46,796 bases of DNA from Paludibacterium sp. (lineage in GTDB: Bacteria; Pseudomonadota; Gammaproteobacteria; Burkholderiales; Chromobacteriaceae): positions 1-46,796 of the forward strand of contig NZ_JAFAND010000147.1 in assembly GCF_019232825.1 (NCBI RefSeq). The letters are read 5' to 3'. Below the pieces are notes generated by a model. That model had not been told where the DNA came from and searched no databases. It saw nothing but the letters and a program-made list of their open reading frames with translations. Positions 35,696-44,764 of this stretch are shown one piece after another (position 1 is the first letter of the stretch; the number at the start of each line of letters is the position of its first letter). Both the position numbers and the translations under genes were made by a program.

Positions 35696-37987
35696 ATGCG
35701 CCGACGCGATTTCCGTCCCGCCGCGTTCCCCAGCCTCTGGCTCGGCCAGCATCATCTGCTGGCCAACGCGCCACGCAAGGCCTGGGCGTGGTTCCTGGTC
35801 AGCTGGGCACTGCTCAGTCTGCTAGGCGGCAGCGTATTGATCGCCATGGACCTACGCCACCAACAGCAGCATTTCGATCGCGTGGTGTTCTATATGACGC
35901 GCGCCGTCGAGGCACGGCTCAAAAACGCCGAAATGGTGCTGTACGGGTTGGAGGACATCATCACCAGCGACCCGTCGGTGCGCGACACGCAGCTGCGCAG
36001 CTACGCCCAGCAGGCCGCCAGACGTTACAACTTCATTTACAGCATGGGCTTTCAGCCGCATATCGCCCACTATCAGCGCCAGGCCTTCGAACGCGCCGTG
36101 CGCGGCAATCTGGGGCCGGACTTCCTTATCCGCGATTATCAGCACGACGGCAGCGCCAGCTGGCGGCGGCAAGCCGGCTGGCGGCGCGCGCCGGAGCGCG
36201 AATCCTACATACCGTTCGTCATGGCCGAGCCCGCGCTCCATCAAAGCGCGCGCAGCGCCATAGGCCTCGACCTGCTGGCCGATGCCGTGGTCGGCCCCAC
36301 CGTGACCCGCGCGCTGCGCAGCACCGATATCGAAGTGACGCCGCTATTGCGCTTGTCCGACGACCAATCCGCCATCGCCTACATCCACGCCCTCTATTCG
36401 CCTTCGCCGCCATCGGACAGCCCGCTGATGCGGCCGGAAGAAAGCATCGGCATCGTCACCCTGCTGGTACGCACCGATGCCCTGCTCGATCTGCGTCCCG
36501 AACAGCGCGCCTGGCTCAACATCTCGCTATCGCGTCAGGAAGGCGCGTCGAGCCTCTACGACAGCACCGTGTACCAACGGCGCGCAACGCAGCCGCCGCG
36601 CTGGCTGGACACGCTGTTGCCGGCGCTGACGCAGCACGAGCAGATCGATACGCCCTATTTCCCCTACGAACTGGTGGCATCGACCCAGCTGCGCTTCAAC
36701 ATGGTCGACCGCGTGTCTCTGTTCTTGGCCGTCCTGGCTGCCGCGCTGCCGAGCTATTTGATTCTGTTGATCGTCGCCATCCGCCACAACGCGCGCCTTG
36801 ACCGGGAATCGGCCGACGACAGCCTGTTTCGCACGCGCGAAAATGCCTCGGTCACGCTGCAGGCCATCAGCGACGCGGTCATCACCATCGACAACTTGCG
36901 CATGGTGCAGTACATGAATCCGGCCGCCGAACGCCATCTCGGCCTGCGCGAAGAGGAGGCGATCGATCAACCGCTGGGCGACGTCTTCATGCTGCGCTAC
37001 GAATTCGCGCGCCGCGCCATCACCGACCCGTTCGTCGAATGCCTCGACAAGCAGCAAGTGTGCGAGCTGGAAGAGAATAGCTATCTGCTGCGCCCCAACG
37101 GCGAAAAGCTGCTGATCGAGGGCTCGGTGTCGCCGCTGTTCGACCGCGGCGGCGGCCTGATCGGCGCCGTGCTGGCATTTCGCGACACGGCGCCGCTCAG
37201 GCGGCGCATGCTGGAAGCGCTGGAAACCAGCGAGACGCGGCTGAAGCAGCACGAATACGAGCTCGCGCGCGTCACCCGGATCACCTCGATGGGCGAGATG
37301 GCCTCCGGCATCGCCCATGAAATCAATCAGCCGCTATCGGCCATCATGAGCTATTGCCAGGCAAGCCTGAGCCTCTTGGAAGAGGACGAGCCCAATCTGG
37401 AGCTGATCGTACAGGCCATCCAGTCAGCGGTCGCCCAAGCGGACCGGGCCGGCAAGATCGTACGCCGGCTGCGCGAGTTCGTCGCCAAGAAAGCGCGCCA
37501 GCACACGCCGGTGGACGTCAACCATGCCATCAGCAACGTGCTGGCGCTGGCCGACTACGACTTGCGACAAGCGGAGATCGCGGTCGACTACCATCCGGGT
37601 GTGCACCTGCCGCTGGTTTATGCCGACACCATCCAATTGGAACAAGTGGTACTCAACCTGGTGCGCAACGCGATCGACGCGATGCACGGCCAAGACCACC
37701 CCGGCTGCCTGTCGGTCGAAACCAGCTACAGCGCGCGCCGCGTGTGCGTCAAAATCGGCGATAACGGCCCCGGCATCGGCGATGATAAGATTGATGACGT
37801 TTTCGCGCCGTTTTTCAGTACGAAGATCAGTGGCATGGGATTGGGCCTGACCATCTGCCAGACCATTATCGAAAGCTTCGGCGGTCACATCAGCGCCCAC
37901 AACCGCTCCAGCGGCGGCGCCGAATTCGTGGTCGAACTGCCTCCGCTCGACACCGGCCAACCGCCGTACACAGACACGAGAGAGTGA
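35696..37987 (+). CDS. CHASE-PAS sensor histidine kinase
   Basis: 763 aa. Order: a membrane helix (about 30-50), a periplasmic CHASE domain (about 80-290; NFIYSMGFQPHIAHYQRQAFE), a second helix (about 340-362), a PAS domain (about 385-500; ISDAVITIDNLRMVQYMNPA), a HisKA-type dimerisation domain with GIAHEINQPLSAIMSY and phospho-His541, and an ATPase domain with LNLVRNAIDAM, DNGPGIGDDKI and GMGLGLTICQTI. It resembles FixL/TtrS-type kinases. CHASE domains bind small extracellular ligands; the ligand here is unknown. The partner is the FixJ-type regulator that starts 3 bp after its stop. Confidence 0.93.
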   Translation: MRRRDFRPAAFPSLWLGQHHLLANAPRKAWAWFLVSWALLSLLGGSVLIAMDLRHQQQHFDRVVFYMTRAVEARLKNAEMVLYGLEDIITSDPSVRDTQLRSYAQQAARRYNFIYSMGFQPHIAHYQRQAFERAVRGNLGPDFLIRDYQHDGSASWRRQAGWRRAPERESYIPFVMAEPALHQSARSAIGLDLLADAVVGPTVTRALRSTDIEVTPLLRLSDDQSAIAYIHALYSPSPPSDSPLMRPEESIGIVTLLVRTDALLDLRPEQRAWLNISLSRQEGASSLYDSTVYQRRATQPPRWLDTLLPALTQHEQIDTPYFPYELVASTQLRFNMVDRVSLFLAVLAAALPSYLILLIVAIRHNARLDRESADDSLFRTRENASVTLQAISDAVITIDNLRMVQYMNPAAERHLGLREEEAIDQPLGDVFMLRYEFARRAITDPFVECLDKQQVCELEENSYLLRPNGEKLLIEGSVSPLFDRGGGLIGAVLAFRDTAPLRRRMLEALETSETRLKQHEYELARVTRITSMGEMASGIAHEINQPLSAIMSYCQASLSLLEEDEPNLELIVQAIQSAVAQADRAGKIVRRLREFVAKKARQHTPVDVNHAISNVLALADYDLRQAEIAVDYHPGVHLPLVYADTIQLEQVVLNLVRNAIDAMHGQDHPGCLSVETSYSARRVCVKIGDNGPGIGDDKIDDVFAPFFSTKISGMGLGLTICQTIIESFGGHISAHNRSSGGAEFVVELPPLDTGQPPYTDTRE

Positions 37988-37989
37988 TT

Positions 37990-38646
37990 ATGAACACCAT
38001 GACGCCCACCGTTTATATCGTGGATGACGACCCCGCCGTCCTCGACGCGCTGGCGCTATTGATCACCGCCCAAGGCATGCGCGCCCTGACCTTCTCCAGC
38101 GGGCAATCCTTTCTCGATCACTGTCAGCCAAGCGAAATCGGCTGTGCCGTGCTCGACATCCGCATGCCGCACATCACCGGCCTTGCCTTGCAGGACATGA
38201 TGATCGAGCGCGGCATCACCATTCCGTTGGTGTTCATCACCGGTCACGGCGATGTCGAACAATGCCGCCGCGCCTTCAAAAACGGCGCCATCGACTTTTT
38301 GACCAAGCCCGTGGATCAGATGCGCCTGGTCGAGAGTTTGCGCCGCGCCATCCGCCTGAGCATCCGCCAACACAGCCAGGAAGTGGAAACGCAAGAAGTG
38401 CTCTCGCGGCTCGCGCGCATCAGCGGCCGCGAGCGCGAGGTGCTCGAGGGCGTTGCCGCCGGACTATCGAGCAAGGAAATCGCGCGCGAGCTCGATCTGT
38501 CGCCGCGCACGGTCGAAGTACACCGCGCCAATCTGTTCAACAAGCTTGACGTCACGTCGCTCGCCGATCTGATCCGCTTCTACCTGAAAGCGCTCGAGGC
38601 AACCGGCATGAAGCACAATGCAGACGACATGAGCAACAATCGGTAA
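37990..38646 (+). CDS. FixJ/NarL-type response regulator
   Basis: 218 aa. Receiver domain VYIVDDDPAVLDALALL with phospho-Asp56 (VLDIRMP) and the conserved Lys in FLTKPVDQ, followed by a LuxR helix-turn-helix (SGREREVLEGVAAGLSSKEI, LSPRTVEVHRANLFNKL). The cognate regulator of the upstream kinase; FixJ-type proteins activate transcription as dimers. The start is the ATG at 37990, with GAGAG 6 nt upstream; a GTG two codons earlier is less likely. Target genes cannot be read here. Confidence 0.93.
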   Translation: MNTMTPTVYIVDDDPAVLDALALLITAQGMRALTFSSGQSFLDHCQPSEIGCAVLDIRMPHITGLALQDMMIERGITIPLVFITGHGDVEQCRRAFKNGAIDFLTKPVDQMRLVESLRRAIRLSIRQHSQEVETQEVLSRLARISGREREVLEGVAAGLSSKEIARELDLSPRTVEVHRANLFNKLDVTSLADLIRFYLKALEATGMKHNADDMSNNR

Positions 38647-38655
38647 ACTACCCTC

Positions 38656-39531
38656 ATGGAAAGCCTGTTCAAAAACGTTGGCCTGGTCGCCCGCCACAGC
38701 AAGCCGAACATTGTCGCCAGCCTGCGCCAGCTGGCCGACCATCTGGCGCAGTCCGGCATCAATGTCTTCATCGACAAGGAAAGCGCCAGCGCGGTCGAGG
38801 CCGGCAAGCATCCGCTGATCGACCGCATGGATATGGGCAAACTGGTCGATGTCGCCATCGTGCTCGGCGGCGACGGCACCATGCTGTCGGTCGCGCGCCT
38901 ATTGGCGCCTTACCGCGTGCCGATGATCGGCGTCAACCAGGGCCGCCTGGGCTTCATGACCGACATCCCGCTGCATGAAATGCTCGACACGATCGACGCC
39001 ATCTTGCAAGGGCATTTCGTCCCGGAAGACCGCATCCTACTGCAGACCGTGGTGCTGCGCGAGGACGCGGAAGTCGCCAACGCACTCGCCTTCAACGACG
39101 TGGTGTTCAACCGCGGCGCGGTCGGCACGATGATCGAATTCGAAGTTTTCATCGACAACCAATTCGTCTATAGCCTGCGTTCCGACGGGCTGATCGTCTC
39201 CACCCCCACAGGCTCCACCGCCTACGCGCTGGCGTCGGGCGGGCCGATTCTGCAGCCGACGCTGCAAGCCATCACGCTGGTGCCGATCTGCCCGCAATCG
39301 CTGAACAATCGCCCCATCGCCGTCAACGACTCGTGCGAGGTCGAATTCATGCTGACGCGCGGCCTGGATGCCCGCGTGCATTTCGACGGCCAGTCGAACT
39401 GCGACCTGATGGAAATGGACCGGGTGCTGATCCGTCGCTACCGCAATCCGCTACGCATTTTGCATCCGCTCGGCTACAACTACTACGATATGCTGCGCCA
39501 CAAACTGCATTGGGGCGAACGCCTCCTCTGA
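38656..39531 (+). CDS. nadK: NAD kinase
   Basis: 291 aa. ATP- or polyphosphate-dependent NAD+ phosphorylation to NADP+, the only route to NADP. Marks: VLGGDGTMLSVAR with the catalytic Asp73, GVNQGRLGFMTD, NDVVFNRG, and DGLIVSTPTGSTAYALASGGP. The nadK-recN order is common in proteobacteria, where hrcA often precedes; here the two-component genes stand in that place. The gap to the upstream regulator is 9 bp; the ribosome site is poor. Confidence 0.96.
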   Translation: MESLFKNVGLVARHSKPNIVASLRQLADHLAQSGINVFIDKESASAVEAGKHPLIDRMDMGKLVDVAIVLGGDGTMLSVARLLAPYRVPMIGVNQGRLGFMTDIPLHEMLDTIDAILQGHFVPEDRILLQTVVLREDAEVANALAFNDVVFNRGAVGTMIEFEVFIDNQFVYSLRSDGLIVSTPTGSTAYALASGGPILQPTLQAITLVPICPQSLNNRPIAVNDSCEVEFMLTRGLDARVHFDGQSNCDLMEMDRVLIRRYRNPLRILHPLGYNYYDMLRHKLHWGERLL

Positions 39532-39550
39532 CACCGGGTGCCCGACTGCC

Positions 39551-41227
39551 ATGCTGCTATCGCTTAGCATCAAAGACTTTGTCATCGTCGACGAACTGGC
39601 GCTCGATTTCGCCGCCGGCTTCACCGTGCTCACCGGCGAAACCGGCGCCGGCAAGTCCATCATCCTCGACGCCTTGGGGCTCGCGCTCGGCGACCGCTCC
39701 GAAGGCGCGCAGATCGTGCGCGAAGGCTGTGAACGCGCGGACATCAGCGCGCGCTTCGCGCTCGACGGCCGCGGCGATCTGGCGCAATGGCTCGCCGATA
39801 ACGAACTGACCGGCGACGACGACGAAATATTGCTACGGCGCGTCATCGACAAGAACGGCCGCTCCAAAAGTCTGATCAACGGCCAGCAAGCCACGCTGGC
39901 GCAGCTCAAACAATTGGGCGACGCACTGATCGACATTCATGGCCAGCATGCCCACCAATCGCTGTCGCGCGCGGACACCCAACGCGCGCTGCTTGACGCC
40001 TACGCCGGCGCCGACGCGCTGGTCGACGCGGTAGCCGGCCATTGGCAGCAATGGCAAAGCGCGCGCCGCGCGCGCCGCGACGCCGAACAGAACGCCCAAC
40101 AAACGCAAAACGAGCGCGAACGTCTCGACTGGCAAATTCAGGATGTCGCCGCGCTGGCCATCCAGCCCGGCGAATGGGAGATGCTCAATCAGAATCACGA
40201 TCGCCTGGCCAATGCCGCCGAGTTGCTGCAAAGCGCGCAAATGGCGGTCGACGCCCTATCGGAAATGGATGGCAGCTGCCTGTCCATCCTGGCGGCCGTG
40301 CACAACCGGCTCGGCAAACTCGCCCATCTCGACCCGCGTCTGGAAGAAGTTCAGGCCTTGCTGACCTCGGTCGACGTCGAGCTGTCCGAAGCCGTGCATG
40401 GTCTGCGCGACTACGCCAGTCACGTCGACGACGATCCGCGGCAGTTGGAGGATATGGCGCGCCGACTGGATGCCTTGATGAGCATGGCGCGCAAATACCG
40501 CTGCCAGCCGCAAGAGCTGCTCGAACGCCTGGAAGACTGGCAGCAACAGCGTAGCGCGCTCGACGCGGCCGCGGACCTGGCGGCATTGACGCAGGCCGAA
40601 TGCGCCGCCGAGGACGCTTACCGCCAGGCAGCCGGCAAGCTCGGCGCGGCGCGGCGCAAAGCGGCGGGCGAGCTGGGCCGCCGTGTGGCGCAGGAAATGC
40701 AGACGCTCGCCATGAGCGGCGCGCGTTTCGACATTGCGCTGACCGAGCTCGACAGCCCGAGCGCGCACGGATTGGAAGACGTTGAATATCTGGTCGCCAC
40801 CAATGCCGGCACCCGCTTGCAACCGCTGGGCAAGATCGCTTCCGGCGGCGAACTGTCGCGCATCAGCCTGGCGCTGCAGGTTGCCATCAGCCAAGTCGCG
40901 CGCGTGCCGACGCTGATTTTCGACGAAGTCGACGTCGGCATCGGCGGCCGCGTGGCGGAGGTGGTCGGGCGCAAGCTCAAGGCGCTGGGCCAGCACTATC
41001 AGGTACTGTGCGTCACCCACCTGCCGCAAGTCGCTTCCTGTGGCGACCAGCACTGGCAAGTGAGCAAGGACGTGAAGAAGAATCAGACGCTGAGCCGCAT
41101 CCGCGTGCTCGATGCCCAAGAGCGCGTGGCCGAAGTGGCGCGCATGCTGGGCGGGGTGGAAATCACCGACGCCACCCGGCACCATGCCGCCGAGATGCTG
41201 GCGCTCAACGCCGCGCCCGGCGCCTAG
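39551..41227 (+). CDS. recN: DNA repair protein RecN
   Basis: 558 aa. SMC-like ATPase acting in double-strand break repair. Walker A GETGAGKS (residues 29-36), DIHGQHAHQSLSR, two coiled-coil arms (about 150-215 and 300-375), the signature ASGGELSRISLALQ, and Walker B TLIFDEVDVGIGG, then CVTHLPQVA. It starts 19 bp after nadK, leaving no room for its own SOS promoter; LexA control would have to act farther upstream or be absent. Confidence 0.96.
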   Translation: MLLSLSIKDFVIVDELALDFAAGFTVLTGETGAGKSIILDALGLALGDRSEGAQIVREGCERADISARFALDGRGDLAQWLADNELTGDDDEILLRRVIDKNGRSKSLINGQQATLAQLKQLGDALIDIHGQHAHQSLSRADTQRALLDAYAGADALVDAVAGHWQQWQSARRARRDAEQNAQQTQNERERLDWQIQDVAALAIQPGEWEMLNQNHDRLANAAELLQSAQMAVDALSEMDGSCLSILAAVHNRLGKLAHLDPRLEEVQALLTSVDVELSEAVHGLRDYASHVDDDPRQLEDMARRLDALMSMARKYRCQPQELLERLEDWQQQRSALDAAADLAALTQAECAAEDAYRQAAGKLGAARRKAAGELGRRVAQEMQTLAMSGARFDIALTELDSPSAHGLEDVEYLVATNAGTRLQPLGKIASGGELSRISLALQVAISQVARVPTLIFDEVDVGIGGRVAEVVGRKLKALGQHYQVLCVTHLPQVASCGDQHWQVSKDVKKNQTLSRIRVLDAQERVAEVARMLGGVEITDATRHHAAEMLALNAAPGA

Positions 41228-41342
41228 CCCGCCACTAAGATTTTGCTTCTACTCCCGCCGTTACGCTTGCACGCGCTGACACTGCGGGAGTCAAGACCAC
41301 ACCCTAAAAGCGGGGCGGCCTTTTTCATGCCGAAGCCTACCC

Positions 41343-41379
41343 TGCGTTGCTTCGCGAGCGCACGCTACCGGGTCGGCAC
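41343..41379. repeat. Dispersed repeat, copy 1
   Basis: Core of 26 bp beginning tgcgttgcttcgcgagcgca (41343-41368) matches 46601-46626 at 24 of 26 positions. The adjacent ccgggtcggcac (41368-41379) is the exact reverse complement of 46640-46651. The core is an imperfect palindrome. Probably a member of a REP-like family spread over the genome. Confidence 0.65.
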
Positions 41380-41446
41380 GTAATACATCCGGCTTATAAA
41401 CCACAAAACCGTTGGCAATGCGCAACAGATTACATGGCAAAGTGTT

Positions 41447-41486
41447 AAAAAATGATGTTTGCACTGACAAACATCATTTTTTTTGA
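41447..41486. terminator. Strong bidirectional rho-independent terminator
   Basis: Perfect 15-bp stem AAAAAATGATGTTTG (41447-41461) / CAAACATCATTTTTT (41468-41482) with a 6-nt loop and a run of T residues on the plus side; the A run on the left gives a U tract on the other strand. It lies 220 bp past recN. Its right end runs directly into the -35 of the next promoter. Confidence 0.88.
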
Positions 41487-41511
41487 CAAAATCCTATTTT
41501 AAATGCATAGT
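41483..41511 (+). promoter_or_regulatory. Sigma-70 promoter of the EAL gene
   Basis: Perfect -35 TTGACA (41483-41488), 17-bp spacer, -10 CATAGT (41506-41511; 4 of 6). Predicted start near 41518, giving a 75-nt leader to the ATG at 41593. The -35 begins inside the T tract of the upstream terminator. Confidence 0.7.
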
Positions 41512-41592
41512 TAATAAAATTCAGGTGCAGTTTAAATCAAACGCCGCGCCATGCAATCCGCACGCCGACCCAACCGCCACCGATGAGACCCC

Positions 41593-43188
41593 ATGAACAT
41601 CGTCCTACTCAATGAGTCCGCACGCGCCTTTCCGCTAGGGCTGCCCTCATTGTTTTATTGCGCATTGGGCGCGTTGGTCGTGCATCTATGCCAACAGCTG
41701 GTGGAAGAAACCAGCAACGCCTTCGACCCGGCCAGCAGGCTCGTGCGCGCCTCGCGCGCCGCGTTCAGCATTGGCGGCCTGGTGTGGGTGCTCGACGTCA
41801 CCGGTTTTTTCATTTATGCCGACCTGGCCGCCGATGGCCTGCGCCTGGCGCCCGCGCTCCTCGCCCTGCTGATCAACACCTTTGTCGCCCGAATCACCAT
41901 CCCCACACTCAGCACCGGCACGCGCGCAAGCCGCGTCGGCCTCGCGGCGGTCGGTCTCGCTATCGGCATGATGGCCGGCCACGCCACCCTATCGACCGGC
42001 TTCAGCCACGGCGGCTTGGTGGTCGATCCCGCCGCCATGTTGACTTCGACGGTCTTCACCATTTTTCTGGCCGCCGGCCTCGCGCTCAAACACCGCAAAG
42101 CACGCCTACAGGCGGCCGGCAGCCAGTTCACCCCCTTTACCTGGCGGCTAAAAGCCGCCGCCGGCTGCCTGATCCTGCCGTTGCACTGGTGCCTGACCTC
42201 CACTTTCCCGCTGCCGAGAATCCCGGAAGCCGCCAGCACGGGCAGCGTGCGCCTACTGGTCACCGTGCTCGCCTTCGGCCTGGCGATCGCCGCCGACCAG
42301 GTACAGACCCTACACTCCGAACGGCGACGACAACGCGCCTTTCGTAGCGCGGCCACCCCGGCCACGTTCATTACCGCCGCCACCGGCAAGGACTACCAAC
42401 TGGCGCTGATCGCCGACCGCTTGCCGGAACTGCTGCATCCGGACCAGCTGCACATCCACTTTCAACCCATTGTCACGCCCAATCAGCCCAAGGCGCATTT
42501 CGAAGCGCTGCTGCGCGTCACCGACCCGGTGCTCGGCCGCATCAACCCGGAAAAATTCATCCTGGCCTGCACTTTGCAAGCCCAAGGCGCGCACGTCGAC
42601 ATGCTGATCATCGGCAACGCCCTCGATCACCTGGCCAACTGGGGTCAACAAGGCTTTGACGACGCCACCATCAATATCAACGTCTCTCCCGACACGCTGC
42701 TGGAACCGCATTTCGTCGAATGGATGTACCAGGAGCTGCAGCGGCGCGACTTGCCGCCAGGCAGCGTGCGGCTGGAAATCACCGAACACGCGCTGATCGC
42801 CAATGGCAGCGACATGGTGCGCACCATTCGCCGCCTCAAAGCCAAAGGCGTGGGCGTGGTGATGGACGACTTCGGCACCGGCTATTCGTCCCTTGGGCTC
42901 CTGGCCGACCTGCCGATTTCCGGCCTCAAGTGCGACCGGCTGTTCATCAAGGGCTTGGCGCAAGACACGCGCCGCCAAGTGCTGCTGCGCAAGATCGCCG
43001 AGCTCGCGGTCGACTTGGATATCCCGGTCACCGCCGAAGGCGTGGAAACCCAGGAAGAGCTGGATATCGTCATCCAAAGCGGTATCGACAGCATTCAAGG
43101 CTTCTACTTCGCCAAGCCGATGCCGGCGCCGGACGTCCCCGACTGGTTTGCCGGGCTCGAGGCGCGCTGGGCCGGGGCGATCGTTTAA
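41593..43188 (+). CDS. Membrane-bound EAL-domain c-di-GMP phosphodiesterase
   Basis: 531 aa. The N-terminal sensor part has seven hydrophobic helices (about residues 17-38, 57-80, 85-102, 115-133, 147-165, 186-207, 219-236). Two carry His in GHATLSTG and LHWCLTS, loosely recalling MHYT metal-binding sensors. The C-terminal EAL domain (about 275-520) keeps the catalytic set: EALLRV (Glu304), NINVSP, LEITEH, MDDFGTGYSSLG, LKCDRLFIKG, AEGVET and IQGFYFAKP. It should hydrolyse c-di-GMP to pGpG. No GGDEF or HD domain is present. It has its own promoter and stands alone. Confidence 0.92.
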   Translation: MNIVLLNESARAFPLGLPSLFYCALGALVVHLCQQLVEETSNAFDPASRLVRASRAAFSIGGLVWVLDVTGFFIYADLAADGLRLAPALLALLINTFVARITIPTLSTGTRASRVGLAAVGLAIGMMAGHATLSTGFSHGGLVVDPAAMLTSTVFTIFLAAGLALKHRKARLQAAGSQFTPFTWRLKAAAGCLILPLHWCLTSTFPLPRIPEAASTGSVRLLVTVLAFGLAIAADQVQTLHSERRRQRAFRSAATPATFITAATGKDYQLALIADRLPELLHPDQLHIHFQPIVTPNQPKAHFEALLRVTDPVLGRINPEKFILACTLQAQGAHVDMLIIGNALDHLANWGQQGFDDATININVSPDTLLEPHFVEWMYQELQRRDLPPGSVRLEITEHALIANGSDMVRTIRRLKAKGVGVVMDDFGTGYSSLGLLADLPISGLKCDRLFIKGLAQDTRRQVLLRKIAELAVDLDIPVTAEGVETQEELDIVIQSGIDSIQGFYFAKPMPAPDVPDWFAGLEARWAGAIV

Positions 43189-43242
43189 TTCGGCAACCGG
43201 CACGACATCCGCCGTACCGACCCCCAGACAAGCAAAATATCT

Positions 43243-43584
43243 TCACGCCTGTGCGCTGCTCGCCAGCGCGTCCATGACCCGGGCCGAATAGACCATGGCG
43301 GCGCCGGCATTGAGCGCCACCGCCACGCCCAGCGCTTCGGCCACCTCCTCACGCGTGGCGCCCTGGCGGACCGCCGCGTCGGCATGCACGGCGATACAGC
43401 CATCGCAACGCGTGGTCACCGCCACCGCCAGCGCGATCAGTTCACGGGTCTTGGCGTCCAGATGGTCGGTTTTCTTGCCGGCGTTGGAGAGCGTCTGATA
43501 GCCGCTGACCGTGTCCGGAGACAATTTGCTCAGCTCGCCCACGCGCCCCATCAGTTGCTTGCGGTATTCGTTCCAGTCCAGCAT
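43243..43584 (-). CDS. AhpD-like carboxymuconolactone decarboxylase family protein
   Basis: 113 aa. All-helical CMD/AhpD fold. The redox motif TTRCDGCIAVHADAAV holds CxxC followed by His, with a conserved Glu upstream (ELIALAVAV), as in alkylhydroperoxidase AhpD proteins that use a Cys pair and a proton relay. It is therefore more likely a peroxidase-like than a decarboxylase. AAAGGA lies 7 nt before the ATG at 43582-43584; the frame upstream has no RBS. Divergent from an AraC-type regulator that probably controls it. Confidence 0.9.
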   Translation of the reverse strand: MLDWNEYRKQLMGRVGELSKLSPDTVSGYQTLSNAGKKTDHLDAKTRELIALAVAVTTRCDGCIAVHADAAVRQGATREEVAEALGVAVALNAGAAMVYSARVMDALASSAQA

Positions 43585-43703
43585 GGTGGTTCCTTTCGTT
43601 CTTAAAGAGCGGCAACCGCAACGGCTGCCATGCACGCAGTATGGCTGTCCCTATCGAGACTTGTACTGTATAAAAGTATCCAATAACCAATCATTCGTCT
43701 CAT

Positions 43704-44624
43704 ATGGATACGCTCAGCACATTACTGGCTTTGACGCGCGCGCATGTCGCGCTCGATGCGCGCTGCCTGCTAGGCAGCCGCTTCACCCTGCCCCACGCCC
43801 CCCTGCCGCCCGGCGAAGCCACCTTTCACCTGGTGCTCGCCGGCCAGTGCCGATTGCACACGGCCAGCGGCGAAGCCCATCTCTTGTCGCCGGGCTGTCT
43901 GGCACTGCTGCCGCATGGTGTCGGCCATAGCGTCACCGGCCTCACCGCGACACGGCCAGACGATGCCGCGCCGCGGCGCAGCGACGACAGCGGCGCGCTG
44001 CCGTTCAAGCGCCAAGACGGGGACCACACCGTCGACTTGCTGTGTGGACGGCTGATCCACGACGCCAACGCCGCCAAGCTGCTGCTCGCCAATGTCCCCA
44101 GCCTATTGGTGGCGCATTTGGATCAAACCCCGGGCCTGGCCGCGCTGGAAACGCTGGCCGCCCTGCTGCGCGCGGAAAGCGCCGCCAACCTGCCCGGCGC
44201 CGCCGCCATCCTGACGGCACTGATGCAGGCACTACTGGGTTATGCGTTACGCGACTGCGCCGATCGACCCTCCAGCGCCCCGCACTGCCTCGCCCTGGTG
44301 ACCGACCCCCGGCTCGGCGCCGCGACGCAAGCGATGCTGCGCGCGCCGGAGCAGCCGTGGACGCTGGAAAGCCTGGCCGACCGCGCCGCCATGTCGCGCG
44401 CCACCTTCGCCCGCCGCTTTCGCGAACGCGCTGGCATGACACCCGGCGATTTTTTGACCGCGCTGCGCATGACCCTCGCTTGCCGGCTATTACGCGACAG
44501 CCCGCGCCCCTTGGCGGATATCGCCGCCGCGGTCGGTTACCAATCGGACACGGCTTTCGGCAAAGCCTTCCGCCAGAGCCTGGGAACGACACCAGGACAA
44601 TGGCGACGGCAAGCGGCGCCGTAG
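43704..44624 (+). CDS. AraC-family regulator with cupin sensor domain
   Basis: 306 aa. An N-terminal cupin_6-type domain (about residues 10-185; FHLVLAGQCRLHTASGEAHL, CLALLPHGVGHSV) and a C-terminal AraC DNA-binding domain with two helix-turn-helix units (ESLADRAAMSRATFARRFRE; PLADIAAAVGYQSDTAFGKA). It diverges from the AhpD-like gene across 119 bp, a pairing often seen for such regulators and the enzymes they control. The ligand is unknown. Confidence 0.9.
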   Translation: MDTLSTLLALTRAHVALDARCLLGSRFTLPHAPLPPGEATFHLVLAGQCRLHTASGEAHLLSPGCLALLPHGVGHSVTGLTATRPDDAAPRRSDDSGALPFKRQDGDHTVDLLCGRLIHDANAAKLLLANVPSLLVAHLDQTPGLAALETLAALLRAESAANLPGAAAILTALMQALLGYALRDCADRPSSAPHCLALVTDPRLGAATQAMLRAPEQPWTLESLADRAAMSRATFARRFRERAGMTPGDFLTALRMTLACRLLRDSPRPLADIAAAVGYQSDTAFGKAFRQSLGTTPGQWRRQAAP

Positions 44625-44764
44625 CCCGGCGGGCAACGAATCTTCACAGATTTACCGGTTTTTTGGCGGCAGGCCGTTTGCCGGCCCTTTGCCACCACCG
44701 GTAAAATTCAAGCTGCGCTGAGAGACCTCTTTGCCGATCATTCCACGAGGCGTTTGATTTCCCC

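Larger units (their letters stand above)
41228..41592. other. 365-bp gene-free region between recN and EAL gene
   Basis: No coding frame is credible. In order it holds a long-loop inverted repeat ACTCCCGC/GCGGGAGT (41251-41258 and 41284-41291), a G-rich stretch flanked by AAAAG and CTTTTT (41306-41324), a dispersed repeat copy (41343-41379), a strong terminator (41447-41486), and a promoter for the EAL gene (41483-41511). The first hairpin and the G-rich stretch may be recN 3' structures. Confidence 0.7.

Noticed and set aside
41306-41324. Possible recN terminator AAAAG...CTTTTT
   Set aside because: The G-rich interior does not form a stable stem beyond five A/T-rich pairs, so it is not listed as a terminator.
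43585-43703. Promoters in the AhpD/AraC divergent region
   Set aside because: Several TATA-like boxes exist but none has a -35 at acceptable spacing, so none is annotated.
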